Below are positions 41,885 to 54,100 of a stretch of DNA of 64,000 nucleotides, piece by piece. The position numbers and the translations under genes are program-made. Every line of letters starts with the position of its first letter. The stretch's first letter is position 1. The stretch comes from Eutreptiella sp. 'Long Island Sound 2002' (lineage: Eukaryota; Euglenozoa; Euglenophyceae; Eutreptiales; Eutreptiaceae), in assembly GCA_964036045.1 (NCBI GenBank), contig OZ038382.1, positions 43,602,090-43,666,089 of the forward strand, read 5' to 3'. The notes beneath the pieces were generated by a model. The model worked only from the letters and a program-made list of their open reading frames with translations, did not search any database and was not told the DNA's origin.

Positions 41885-42153
41885 AACGATAGTGTTGACT
41901 GAATAGTATCCTGCAAACAGATATGGTACACATAGCCAATGAAATACCTGATATGCACATATGAGAAATCCACCCTATCACCCACTAATTGAATAACTAC
42001 TAAACATCCATGATTGCCTTATCTATCCCACATCCTATGTTCCTAACAAGCAAATGGAATATGATATACCCTATCCCACATATATCCCATATATAGGGCC
42101 AAATAATGCTCCCTTAGGGGTAAAATGCCAGGGTAGGGTTGTGACCTGCTTCA
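41811..42153 (-). repeat. 5' LTR of the chromovirus (343 bp)
   Basis: Right-hand LTR, 5' with respect to the minus-strand coding. It should carry the promoter and the start of the transcript. It also contains the only plausible ATG for gag, at 41884, 74 bases before the LTR ends, so R/U5 is partly coding. It abuts the primer-binding site without a spacer. Confidence 0.97.
42088..42096 (-). promoter_or_regulatory. Candidate TATA box in the 5' LTR
   Basis: On the minus strand this reads CTATATATG. It lies about 57 bases inside the LTR and about 200 bases upstream of the gag ATG at 41884, a position that fits a U3 promoter. Position and composition are the only evidence; no start site is mapped. 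Confidence 0.45.
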
Positions 42154-42157
42154 GTGG
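42154..42157. repeat. Target site duplication, right copy (GTGG)
   Basis: It follows the CA end of the right LTR directly and matches 29250-29253. The next 8 bases complete the interrupted monomer to exactly 418 bp. Confidence 0.9.
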
Positions 42158-45100
42158 TGATACTTGCCGACACAATATCTGAAAATTGAATTCGGGACTT
42201 TCTGTCAAGTTATTGCAGCTCCCCCTTCAGCGTTCTGGGAAGGCATTAGAAGAAAATTTAGAAGGGGCATGTTCCATATTTTTGCAAAAAAGTTTCATTT
42301 TGGTACGCCACATTTATTGGATTTTCAGGTTGCTGCGTGGTGGTTGGCTAGGCTGTACGCGTGCTTTCGTAAAGTGGCACCTTTGGCCCTACCCGTTGAA
42401 GTTTTCGCTCTGGTCCACTGCCACCACACACCCACACTGCCATTGCACCCCCCGCCACCCCCGCGCGCGCGCGCTCGCTCGCCTCGTCTCGTCAAGCCAA
42501 GGCATGGCTGGCTTGGCTTGGCATGGTATGGTATGGCTTGGTGTGAGAGCCAGGTGCTTTCATAATGAAGTGTGGTGATACTTGCCGACACAATATCTCA
42601 AAATTGAATTCGGGACTTTCTGTCAAGTTCTTGCAGCTCCCCCTTCAGCGTTCCGGGAAGGCATTAGAAGAAAATTTAGAAGGGGCATGTTCCATATTTT
42701 TGCAAAAAAGTTTCATTTTGGTACGCCACATTTATTGGATTTTCAGGTTGCTGCGTGGTGGTTGGCTAGGCTGTACACGTGCTTTCGTAAAGTGGCACCT
42801 TTCGCCCTACCCGTTGAAGTTTTCGCTCTGGTCCACTGCCACCACACACCCACACTGCCATTGCACCCCCCGCCACCCCCGCGCGCGCGCGCTCGCTCGC
42901 CTCGTCTCGTCAAGCCAAGGCATGGCTGGCTTGGCTTGGCATGGTATGGTATGGCTTAGTGTGAGAGCCAGGTGCTTTCATAATGAAGTGTGGTGATACT
43001 TGCCGACACAATATCTCAAAATTGAATTCGGGACTTTCTGTCAAGTTATTGCAGCTCCCCCTTCAGCGTTCCGGGAAGGCATTAGAAAAAAATATAGAAG
43101 GGGCATGTTCCATATTTTTGCAAAAAAGTTTCATTTTGGTACGCCACATTTATTGGATTTTCAGGTTGCTGTGTGGTGGTTGGCTAGGCTGTACGCGTGC
43201 TTTCGTAAAGTGGCACCTTTGGCCCTACCCGTTGAAGTTTTCGCTCTGGTCCACTGCCACCACACACCAACACTGCCATTGCACCCCCCGCCACCCCCGC
43301 GCGCGCGCGCTCGCTCGCCTCGTCTCGTCAAGCCAAGGCATGGCTGGCTTGGCTTGGCATGGTATGGTATGGCTTGGTGTGAGAGCCAGGTGCTTTCATA
43401 ATGAAGTGTGGTGATACTTGCCGACACAATATCTCAAAATTGAATTCGGGACTTTCTGTCAAGTTGTTGCAGCTCCCCCTTCAGCGTTCCGGGAAGGCAT
43501 TAGAAGAAAATTTAGAAGGGGCATGTTCCATATTTTTGCAAAAAAGTTTCATTTTGGTACGCCACATTTATTGGATTTTCAGGTTGCTGCGTGGTGGTTG
43601 GCTAGGCTGTACGCGTGCTTTCGTAAAGTGGCACCTTTCGCCCTACCCGTTGAAGTTTTCGCTCTGGTCCACTGCCACCACACACCCACACTGCCATTGC
43701 ACCCCCCGCCACCCCCGCGCGCGCGCGCTCGCTCGCCTCGTCTCGTCAAGCCAAGGCATGGCTGGCTTGGCTTGGCATGGTATGGTATGGCTTCGTGTGA
43801 GAGCCAGGTGCTTTCATAATGAAGTGTGGTGATACTTGCCGACACAATATCTCAAAATTGAATTCGGGACTTTCTGTCAAGTTATTGCAGCTCCCCCTTC
43901 AGCGTTCCGGGAAGGCATTAGAAGAAAATTTAGAAGGGGCATGTTCCATATTTTTGCAAAAAAGTTTCATTTTGGTACGCCACATTTTTTGGATTTTCAG
44001 GTTGCTGCGTGGTGGTTGGCTAGGCTGTACGCGTGCTTTCGTAAAGTGGCACCTTTCGCCCTACCCGTTGAAGTTTTCGCTCTGGTCCACTGCCACCACA
44101 CACCCACACTGCCATTGCACCCCCCGCCACCCCCGCGCGCGCGCGCTCGCTCGCCTCGTCTCGTCAAGCCAAGGCATGGCTGGCTTGGCTTGGCATGGTA
44201 TGGTATGGCTTGGTGTGAGAGCCAGGTGCTTTCATAATGAAGTGTGGTGATACTTGCCGACACAATATCTCAAAATTGAATTCGGGACCTTCTGTCAAGT
44301 TATTGCAGCTCCCCCTTCAGCGTTCCGGGAAGGCATTAGAAGAAAATTTAGAAGGGGCATGTTCCATACTTTTGCAAAAAAGTTTCATTTTGGTACGCCA
44401 CATTTATTTGATTTTCAGGTTGCTGCGTGGTGGTTGGCTAGGCTGTACGCGTGCTTTCGTTAAGTGGCACCTTTCGCCCTACCCGTTGAAGTTTTCGCTC
44501 TGGTCCACTGCCACCACACAGCCACACTGCCATTGCACCCCCCGCCACCCCCGCGCGCGCGCGCTCGCTCGCCTCGTCTCGTCAAGCCAAGGCATGGCTG
44601 GCTTGGCTTGGCATGGTATGGTATGGCTTGGTGTGAGAGCCAGGTGCTTTCATAATGAAGTGTGGTGATACTTGCCGACACAATATCTCAAAATTGAATT
44701 CGGGACTTTCTGTCAAGTTATTGCAGCTCCCCCTTCAGCGTTCCGGGAAGGCATTAGAAGAAAATTTAGAAGGGGCATGTTCCATATTTTTGCAAAAAAG
44801 TTTCATTTTGGTACGCCACATTTATTGGATTTTCAGGTTGCTGCGTGGTGGTTGGCTAGGCTGTACCCGTGCTTTCGTAAAGTGGCACCTTTCGCCCTAC
44901 CCGTTGAAGTTTTCGCTCTCGTCCACTGCCACCACACACCCACACTGCCATTGCACCCCCCGCCACCCCCGCGCGCGCGCGCTCGCTCGCCTCGTCTCGT
45001 CAAGCCAAGGCATGGCTGGCTTGGCTTGGCATGGTATGGTATGGCTTGGTGTGAGAGCCAGGTGCTTTCATAATGAAGTGTGGTGATACTTGCCGACACA

Positions 45101-48100
45101 ATATCTCAAAATTGAATTCGGGACTTTCTGTCAAGTTATTGCAGCTCCCCCTTCAGCGTTCCGGGAAGGCATTAGAAGAAAATTTAGAAGGGGCATGTTC
45201 CATATTTTTGCAAAAAAGTTTCATTTTGGTACGCCACATTTATTGGATTTTCAGGTTGCTGCGTGGTGGTTGGCTAGGCTGTACGCGTGCTTTCGTAAAG
45301 TGGCACCTTTGGCCCTACCCGTTGAAGTTTTCGCTCTGGTCCACTGCCACCACACACCCACACTGCCATTGCACCCCCCGCCACCCCCGCGCGCGCGCGC
45401 TCGCTCGCCTCGTCTCGTCAAGCCAAGGCATGGCTCGCTTGGCTTGGCATGGTATGGTATGGCTTGGTGTGAGAGCCAGGTGCTTTCATAATGAAGTGTG
45501 GTGATACTTGCCGACACAATATCTCAAAATTGAATTCGGGACTTTCTGTCAAGTTGTTGCAGCTCCCCCTTCAGCGTTCCGGGAAGGCATTAGAAGAAAA
45601 TTTAGAAGGGGCATGTTCCATATTTTTGCAAAAAAGTTTCATTTTGGTACGCCACATTTATTGGATTTTCAGGTTGCTGCGTGGTGGTTGGCTAGGCTGT
45701 ACGCGTGCTTTCGTAAAGTGGCACCTTTCGCCCTACCCGTTGAAGTTTTCGCTCTGGTCCACTGCCACCACACACCCACACTGCCATTGCACCCCCCGCC
45801 AGCCCCGCGCGCGCGCGCTCGCTCGCCTCGTCTCGTCAAGCCAAGGCATGGCTGGCTTGGCTTGGCATGGTATGGTATGGCTTGGTGTGAGAGCCAGGTG
45901 CTTTCATAATGAAGTGTGGTGATACTTGCCGACACAATATCTCAAAATTGAATTCGGGACTTTCTGTCAAGTTATTGCAGCTCCCCCTTCAGCGTTCCGG
46001 GAAGGCATTAGAAGAAAATTTAGAAGGGGCATGTTCCATATTTTTGCAAAAAAGTTTCATTTTGGTACGCCACATTTATTGGATTTTCAGGTTGCTGCGT
46101 GGTGGTTGGCTAGGCTGTACGCGTGCTTTCGTAAAGTGGCACCTTTGGCTCTACCCGTTGAAGTTTTCGCTCTGGTCCACTGCCACCACACACCCACACT
46201 GCCATTGCACCCCCCGCCACCCCCGCGCGCGCGCGCTCGCTCGCCTCGTCTCGTCAAGCCAAGGCATGGCTGGCTTGGCTTGGCATGGTATGGTATGGCT
46301 TGGTGTGAGAGCCAGGTGCTTTCATAATGAAGTGTGGTGATACTCGCCGACACAATATCTCAAAACTGAATTCGGGACTTTCTGTCAAGTTATTGCAGCT
46401 CCCCCTTCAGCGTTCCGGGAAGGCATTAGAAGAAAATTCAGAAGGGGCATGTTCCATATTTTTGCAAAAAAGTTTCATTTTGGTACGCCACATTTATTGG
46501 ATTTTCAGGTTGCTGCGTGGTGGTTGGCTAGGCTGTACACGTGCTTTCGTAAAGTGGCACCTTTGGCCCTACCCGTTGAAGTTTTCGCTCTGGTCCACTG
46601 CCACCACACACCCACACTGCCATTGCACCCCCCGCCACCCCCGCGCGCGCGCGCTCGCTCGCCTCGTCTCGTCAAGCCAAGGCATGGCTGGCTTGGCTTG
46701 CCATGGTATGGTATGGCTTGGTGTGAGAGCCAGGTGCTTTCATAATGAAGTGTGGTGATACTTGCCGACACAATATCTCAAAATTGAATTCGGGACTTTC
46801 TGTCAAGTTATTGCAGCTCCCCCTTCAGCGTTCCGGGAAGGCATTAGAAGAAAATTTAGAAGGGGCATGTTCCATATTTTTGCAAAAAAGTTTCATTTTG
46901 GTACGCCACATTTATTGGATTTTCAGGTTGCTGCGTGGTGGTTGGCTAGGCTGTACGCGTGCTTTCGTAAAGTGGCACCTTTGGCTCTACCCGTTGAAGT
47001 TTTCGCTCTGGTCCACTGCCACCACACACCCACACTGCCATTGCACCCCCCGCCACCCCCGCGCGCGCGCGCTCGCTCGCCTCGTCTCGTCAAGCCAAGG
47101 CATGGCTGGCTTGGCTTGGCATGGTATGGTATGGCTTGGTGTGAGAGCCAGGTGCTTTCATAATGAAGTGTGGTGATACTTGCCGACACAATATCTCAAA
47201 ATTGAATTCGGGACTTTCTGTCAAGTTATTGCAGCTCCCCCTAGTGTTCCGGGAAGGCATTAGAAGAAAATTTAGAAGGGGCATGTTCCATATTTTTGCA
47301 AAAAAGTTTCATTTTGGTACGCCACATTTATTGGATTTTCAGGTTGCTGCGTGGTGGTTGGCTAGGCTGTACACGTGCTTTCGTAAAGTGGCACCTTTCG
47401 CCCTACCCGTTGAAGTTTTCGCTCTGGTCCACTGCCACCACACACCCACACTGCCATTGCACCCCCCGCCACCCCCGCGCGCGCGCGCTCGCTCGCCTCG
47501 TCTCGTCAAGCCAAGGCATGGCTGGCTTGGCTTGGCATGGTATGGTATGGCTTGGTGTGAGAGCCAGGTGCTTTCATAATGAAGTGTGGTGATACTTGCC
47601 GACACAATATCTCAAAATTGAATTCGGGACTTTCTGTCAAGTTATTGCAGCTCCCCCTTCAGCGTTCCGGGAAGGCATTAGAAGAAAATTTAGAAGGGGC
47701 ATGTTCCATATTTTTGCAAAAAAGTTTCATTTTGGTACGCCACATTTATTGGATTTTCAGGTTGCTGCGTGGTGGTTGGCTAGGCTGTACGCGTGCTTTC
47801 GTAAAGTGGCACCTTTCGCCCTACCCGTTGAAGTTTTCGCTCTGGTCCACTGCCACCACACACCCACACTGCCATTGCACCCCCGGCCACCCCCGCGCGC
47901 GCGCGCTCGCTCGCCTCGTCTCGTCAAGCCAAGGCATGGCTGGCTTGGCTTGGCATGGTATGGTATGGCTTGGTGTGAGAGCCAGGTGCTTTCATAATGA
48001 AGTGTGGTGATACTTGCCGACACAATATCTCAAAATTGAATTCGGGACTTTCTGTCAAGTTATTGCAGCTCCCCCTTCAGCGTTCCGGGAAGGCATTAGA

Positions 48101-51100
48101 AGAAAATTTAGAAGGGGCATGTTCCATATTTTTGCAAAAAAGTTTCATTTTGGTACGCCACATTTATTGGATTTTCAGGTTGCTGCGTGGTGGTTGGCTA
48201 GGCTGTACGCGTGCTTTCGTAAAGTGGCACCTTTGGCCCTACCCGTTGAAGTTTTCACTCTGGTCCACTGCCACCACACACCCACACTGCCATTGCACCC
48301 CCCGCCACCCCCGCGCGCGCGCGCTCGCTCGCCTCGTCTCGTCAAGCCAAGGCATGGCTGGCTTGGCTTGGCATGGTATGGTATGGCTTGGTGTGAGGGC
48401 CAGGTGCTTTCATAATGAAGTGTGGTGATACTTGCCGACACAATATCTCAAAATTGAATTCGGGACTTTCTGTCAAGTTATTGCAGCTCCCCCTTCAGCG
48501 TTCCGGGAAGGCATTAGAAGAAAATTTAGAAGGGGCATGTTCCATATTTTTGCAAAAAAGTTTCATTTTGGTACGCCACATTTATTGGATTTTCAGGTTG
48601 CTGCGTGGTGGCTGGCTAGGCTGTACGCGTGCTTTCGTAAAGTGGCACCTTTCGCCCTACCCGTTGAAGTTTTCGCTCTGGTCCACTGCCACCACACACC
48701 CACACTGCCATTGCACCCCCCGCCACCCCCGCGCGCGCGCGCTCGCTCGCCTCGTCTCGTCAAGCCAAGGCATGGCTGGCTTGGCTTGGCATGGTATGGT
48801 ATGGCTTGGTGTGAGAGCCAGGTGCTTTCATAATGAAGTGTGGTGATACTTGCCGACACAATATCTCAAAATTGAATTTGGGACTTTCTGTCAAGTTATT
48901 GCAGCTCCCCCTTCAGCGTTCCGGGAAGGCATTAGAAGAAAATTTAGAAGGGGCATGTTCCATATTTTTGCAAAAAAGTTTCATTTTGGTACGCAACATT
49001 TATTGGATTTTCAGGTTGCTGCGTGGTGGTTTGCTAGGCTGTACGCGTGCTTTCGTAAAGTGGCACCTTTCGCCCTACCCGTTGAAGTTTTCGCTCTGGT
49101 CCACTGCCACCACACACCCACACTGCTATTGCACCCCCCGCCACCCCCGCGCGCGCGCGCTCGCTCGCCTCGTCTCGTCAAGCCAAGGCATGGCTGGCTT
49201 GGCTTGGCATGGTATGGTATGGCTTGGTGTGAGAGCCAGGTGCTTTCATAATGAAGTGTGGTGATACTTGCCGACACAATATCTCAAAATTGAATTCGGG
49301 ACTTTCTGTCAAGTTATTGCAGCTCCCCCTTCAGCGTTCCGGGAAGGCATTAGAAGAAAATTTAGAAGGGGCATGTTCCATATTTTTGCAAAAAAGTTTC
49401 ATTTTGGTACGCCACATTTATTGGATCTTCAGGTTGCTGCGTGGTGGTTGGCTAGGCTGTACGCGTGCTTTCGTAAAGTGGCACCTTTGGCTCTACCCGT
49501 TGAAGTTTTCGCTCTGGTCCACTGCCACCACACACCCACACTGCCATTGCACCCCCCGCCACCCCCGCGCGCGCGCGCTCGCTCGCCTCGTCTCGTCAAG
49601 CCAAGGCATGGCTGGCTTGGCTTGGCATGGTATGCTATGGCTTGGTGTGAGAGCCAGGTGCTTTCATAATGAAGTGTGGTGATACTTGCCGACACAATAT
49701 CTCAAAATTGAATTCGGGACTTTCTGTCAAGTTATTGCAGCTCCCCCTTCAGCGTTCCGGGAAGGCATTAGAAGAAGATTTAGAAGGGGCATGTTCCATA
49801 TTTTTGCAAAAAAGTTTCATTTTGGTACGCCACATTTATTGGATTTTCAGGTTGCTGCGTGGTGGTTGGCTAGGCTGTACACGTGCTTTCGTAAAGTGGC
49901 ACCTTTCGCCCTACCCGTTGAAGTTTTCGCTCTGGTCCACTGCCACCACACACCCACACTGCCATTGCACCCCCCGCCACCCCCGCGCGCGCGCGCTCGC
50001 TCGCCTCGTCTCGTCAAGCCAAGGCATGGCTGGCTTGGCTTGGCATGGTATGGTATGGCTTGGTGTGAGAGCCAGGTGCTTTCATAATGAAGTGTGGTGA
50101 TACTTGCCGACACAATATCTCAAAATTGAATTCGGGACTTTCTGTCAAGTTATTGCAGCTCCCCCTTCAGCGTTCCGGGAAGGCATTAGAAGAAAATTTA
50201 GAAGGGGCATGTTCCATATTTTTGCAAAAAAGTTTCATTTTGGTACGCCACATTTATTGGATTTTCAGGTTGCTGCGTGGTGGTTGGCTAGGCTGTACGC
50301 GTGCTTTCGTAAAGTGGCACCTTTCGCCCTACCCGTTTAAATTTTCGCTCTGGTCCACTGCCACCACACACCCACACTGCCATTGCACCCCCCGCCACCC
50401 CCGCGCGCGCGCGCTCGCTCGCCTCATCTCGTCAAGCCAAGGCATGGCTGGCTTGGCTTCGCATGGTATGGTATGGCTTGGTGTGAGAGCCAGGTGCTTT
50501 CATAATGAAGTGTGGTGATACTTGCCGACACAATATCTCAAAATTGAATTCGGGACTTTCTGTCAAGTTATTGCAGCTCCCCCTTCAGCGTTCCGGGAAG
50601 GCATTAGAAGAAAATTTAGAAGGGGCATGTTCCATATTTTTGCAAAAAAGTTTCATTTTGGTACGCCACATTTATTGGATTTTCAGGTTGCTGCGTGGTG
50701 GTTGGCTAGGCTGTACACGTGCTTTCGTAAAGTGGCACCTTTCGCCCTACCCGTTGAAGTTTTCGCTCTGGTCCACTGCCACCACACACCCACACTGCCA
50801 TTGCACCCCCCGCCACCCCCGCGCGCGCGCGCTCGCTCGCCTCGTCTCGTCAAGCCAAGGCATGGCTGGCTTGGCTTGGCATGGTATGGTATGGCTTGGT
50901 GTGAGAGCCAGGTGCTTTCATAATGAAGTGTGGTGATACTTGCCGACACAATATCTCAAAATTGAATTCGGGACTTTCTGTCAAGTTATTGCAGCTCCCC
51001 CTTCAGCGTTCCGGGAAGGCATTAGAAGAAAATTTAGAAGGGGCATGTTCCATATTTTTGCAAAAAAGTTTCATTTTGGTACGCCACATTTATTGGATTT

Positions 51101-54100
51101 TCAGTTTGCTGCGTGGTGGTTGGCTAGGCTGTACGCGTGCTTTCGTAAAGTGGCACCTTTGGCCCTACCCGTTGAAGTTTTCGCTCTGGTCCACTGCCAC
51201 CACACACCCACACTGCCATTGCACCCCCCGCCACCCCCGCGCGCGCGCGCTCGCTCGCCTCGTCTCGTCAAGCCAAGGCATGGCTGGCTTGGCTTGGCAT
51301 GGTATGGTATGGCTTGGTGTGAGAGCCAGGTGCTTTCATAATGAAGTGTGGTGATACTTGCCGACACAATATCTCAAAATTGAATTCGGGACTTTCTGTC
51401 AAGTTATTGCAGCTCCCCCTTCAGCGTTCCGGGAAGGCATTAGAAGAAAATTTAGAAGGGGCATGTTCCATATTTTTGCAAAAAAGTTTCATTTTGGTAC
51501 GCCACATTTATTGGATTTTCAGGTTGCTGCGTGGTGGTTGGCTAGGCTGTACGCGTGCTTTCGTAAAGTGGCACCTTTCGCCCTACCCGTTGAAGTTTTC
51601 GCTCTGGTCCACTGCCACCACACACCCACACTGCCATTGCACCCCCCGCCACCCCCGCGCGCGCGCGCTCGCTCGCCTCGTCTCGTCAAGCCAAGGCATG
51701 GCTGGCTTGGCTTGGCATGGTATGGTATGGCTTGGTGTGAGAGCCAGGTGCTTTCATAATGAAGTGTGGTGATACTTGCGGACACAATATCTCAAAATTG
51801 AATTCGGGACTTTCTGTCAAGTTATTGCAGCTCCCCCTTCAGCGTTCCGGGAAGGCATTAGAAGAAAATTTAGAAGGGGCATGTTCCATATTTTTGCAAA
51901 AAAGTTTCATTTTGGTACGCCACATTTATTGGATTTTCAGGTTGCTGCGTGGTGGTTGGCTAGGCTGTACGCGTGCTTTCGTAAAGTGGCACCTTTCGCC
52001 CTACCCGTTGAAGTTTTCGCTCTGGTCCACTGCCACCACACACCCACACTGCCATTGCACCCCCCGCCACCCCCGCGCGCGCGCGCTCGCTCGCCTCGTC
52101 TCGTCAAGCCAAGGCATGGCTGGCTTGGCTTGGCATGGTATGGTATGGCTTGGTGTGAGAGCCAGGTGCTTTCATAATGAAGTGTGGTGATACTTGCCGA
52201 CACAATATCTCAAAATTGAATTCGGGACTTTCTGTCAAGTTATTGCAGCTCCCCCTTCAGCGTTCCGGGAAGGCATTAGAAGAAAATTTAGAAGGGGCAT
52301 GTTCCATATTTTTGCAAAAAAGTTTCATTTTGGTACGCCACATTTATTGGATTTTCAGGTTGCTGCGTGGTGGTTGGCTAGGCTGTACGCGTGCTTTCGT
52401 AAAGTGGCAGCTTTCGCCCTACCCGTTGAAGTTTTCGCTCTGGTCCACTGCCACCACACACCCACACTGCCATTGCACCCCCCGCCACCCCCGCGCGCGC
52501 GCGCTCGCTCGCCTCGTCTCGTCAAACCAAGGCATGGCTGGCTTGGCTTGGCATGGTATGGTATGGCTTGGTGTGAGAGCCAGGTGCTTTCATAATGAAG
52601 TGTGGTGATACTTGCCGACACAATATCTCAAAACTGAATTCGGGACTTTCTGTCAAGTTATTGCAGCTCCCCCTTCAGTGTTCCGGGAAGGCATTAGAAG
52701 AAAATTTAGAAGGGGCATGTTCCATATTTTTGCAAAAAAGTTTCATTTTGGTACGCCACATTTATTGGATTTTCAGGTTGCTGCGTGGTGGTTGGCTAGG
52801 CTGTACACGTGCTTTCGTAAAGTGGCACCTTTCGCCCTACCCGTTGAAGTTTTCGCTCTGGTCCACTGCCACCACACACCCACACTGCCATTGCACCCCC
52901 CGCCACCCCCGCGCGCGCGCGCTCGCTCGCCTCGTCTCGTCAAGCCAAGGCATGACTGGCTTGGCTTGGCATGGTATGGTATGGCTTGGTGTGAGAGCCA
53001 GGTGCTTTCATAATGAAGTGTGGTGATACTTGCCGACACAATATCTCAAAATTGAATTCGGGACTTTCTGTCAAGTTATTGCAGCTCCCCCTTCAGCGTT
53101 CCGGGAAGGCATTAGAGGAAATTTAGAAGGGGCATGTTCCATATTTTTGCAAAAAAGTTTCATTTTGGTACGCCACATTTATTGGATTTTCAGGCTGCTG
53201 CGTGGTGGTTGGCTAGGCTGTACGCGTGCTTTCGTAAAGTGGCACCTTTCGCCCTACCCGTTGAAGTTTTCGCTCTGGTCCACTGCCACCACACACCCAC
53301 ACTGCCATTGCACCCCCCGCCACCCCCGCGCGCGCGCGCTCGCTCGCCTCGTCTCGTCAAACCAAGGCATGGCTTGCCTGGCTTGGCATGGTATGGTATG
53401 GCTTGGTGTGAGAGCCAGGTGCTTTCATAAGGAAGTGTGGTGATACTTGCCGACACAATATCTCAAAATTGAATTCGGGACTTTCTGTCAAGTTATTGCA
53501 GCCCCCCCTTCAGCGTTCCGGGAAGGCATTAGAAGAAAATTTAGAAGGGGCATGTTCCATATTTTTGCAAAAAAGCTTCATTTTGGTACGCCACATTTAT
53601 TGGATTTTCAGGTTGCTGCGTGGTGGTTGGCTAGGCTGTACGCGTGCTTTCGTAAAGTGGCACCTTTCGCCCTACCCGTTGAAGTTTTCGCTCTGGTCCA
53701 CTGCCACCACACACCCACACTGCCATTGCACCCCCCGCCACCCCCGCGCGCGCGCGCTCGCTCGCCTTGTCTCGTCAAGCCAAGGAATGGCTGGCTTGGC
53801 TTGGCATGGTATGGTATGGCTTGGTGTGAGAGCCAGGTGCTTTCATAATGAAGTTTGGTGATACTTGCCGACACAATATCTCAAAATTGAATTCGGGACT
53901 TTCTGTCAAGTTATTGCAGCTCCCCCTTCAGCGTTCCGGGAAGGCATTAGAAGAAAATTTAGAAGGGGCATGTTCCATATTTTTGCAAAAAAGTTTCATT
54001 TTGGTACGCCACATTTATTGGATTTTCAGGTTGCTGCGTGGTGGTTGGCTAGGGTGTACGCGTGCTTTCGTAGAGTGGCACCTTTTGCCCTACCCGTTGA

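Larger units (their letters stand above)
29254..42153 (-). mobile_element. Full-length Ty3/gypsy chromovirus-type LTR retrotransposon
   Basis: A 12,900-bp element bounded by two 343-bp direct LTRs that begin TG and end CA. It is flanked by the 4-bp duplication GTGG and read on the minus strand. In transcript order: 5' LTR, tRNA-iMet-type primer site, long gag, in-frame TAG, pol (protease, RT, RNase H, integrase, chromodomain), a 3.1-kb region without a recognised gene, polypurine tract and 3' LTR. RT-RNase H-integrase order and a C-terminal chromodomain define the chromovirus branch of Ty3/gypsy (Metaviridae). The LTRs differ at two positions (29424/41981 and 29494/42051), so insertion is recent. 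Gag is frame-broken in this copy while pol is open, so the copy may be defective or the assembly may carry indel errors. The length is well above that of typical chromoviruses because of the long gag, the long protease-RT linker and the 3' region. Confidence 0.97.
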
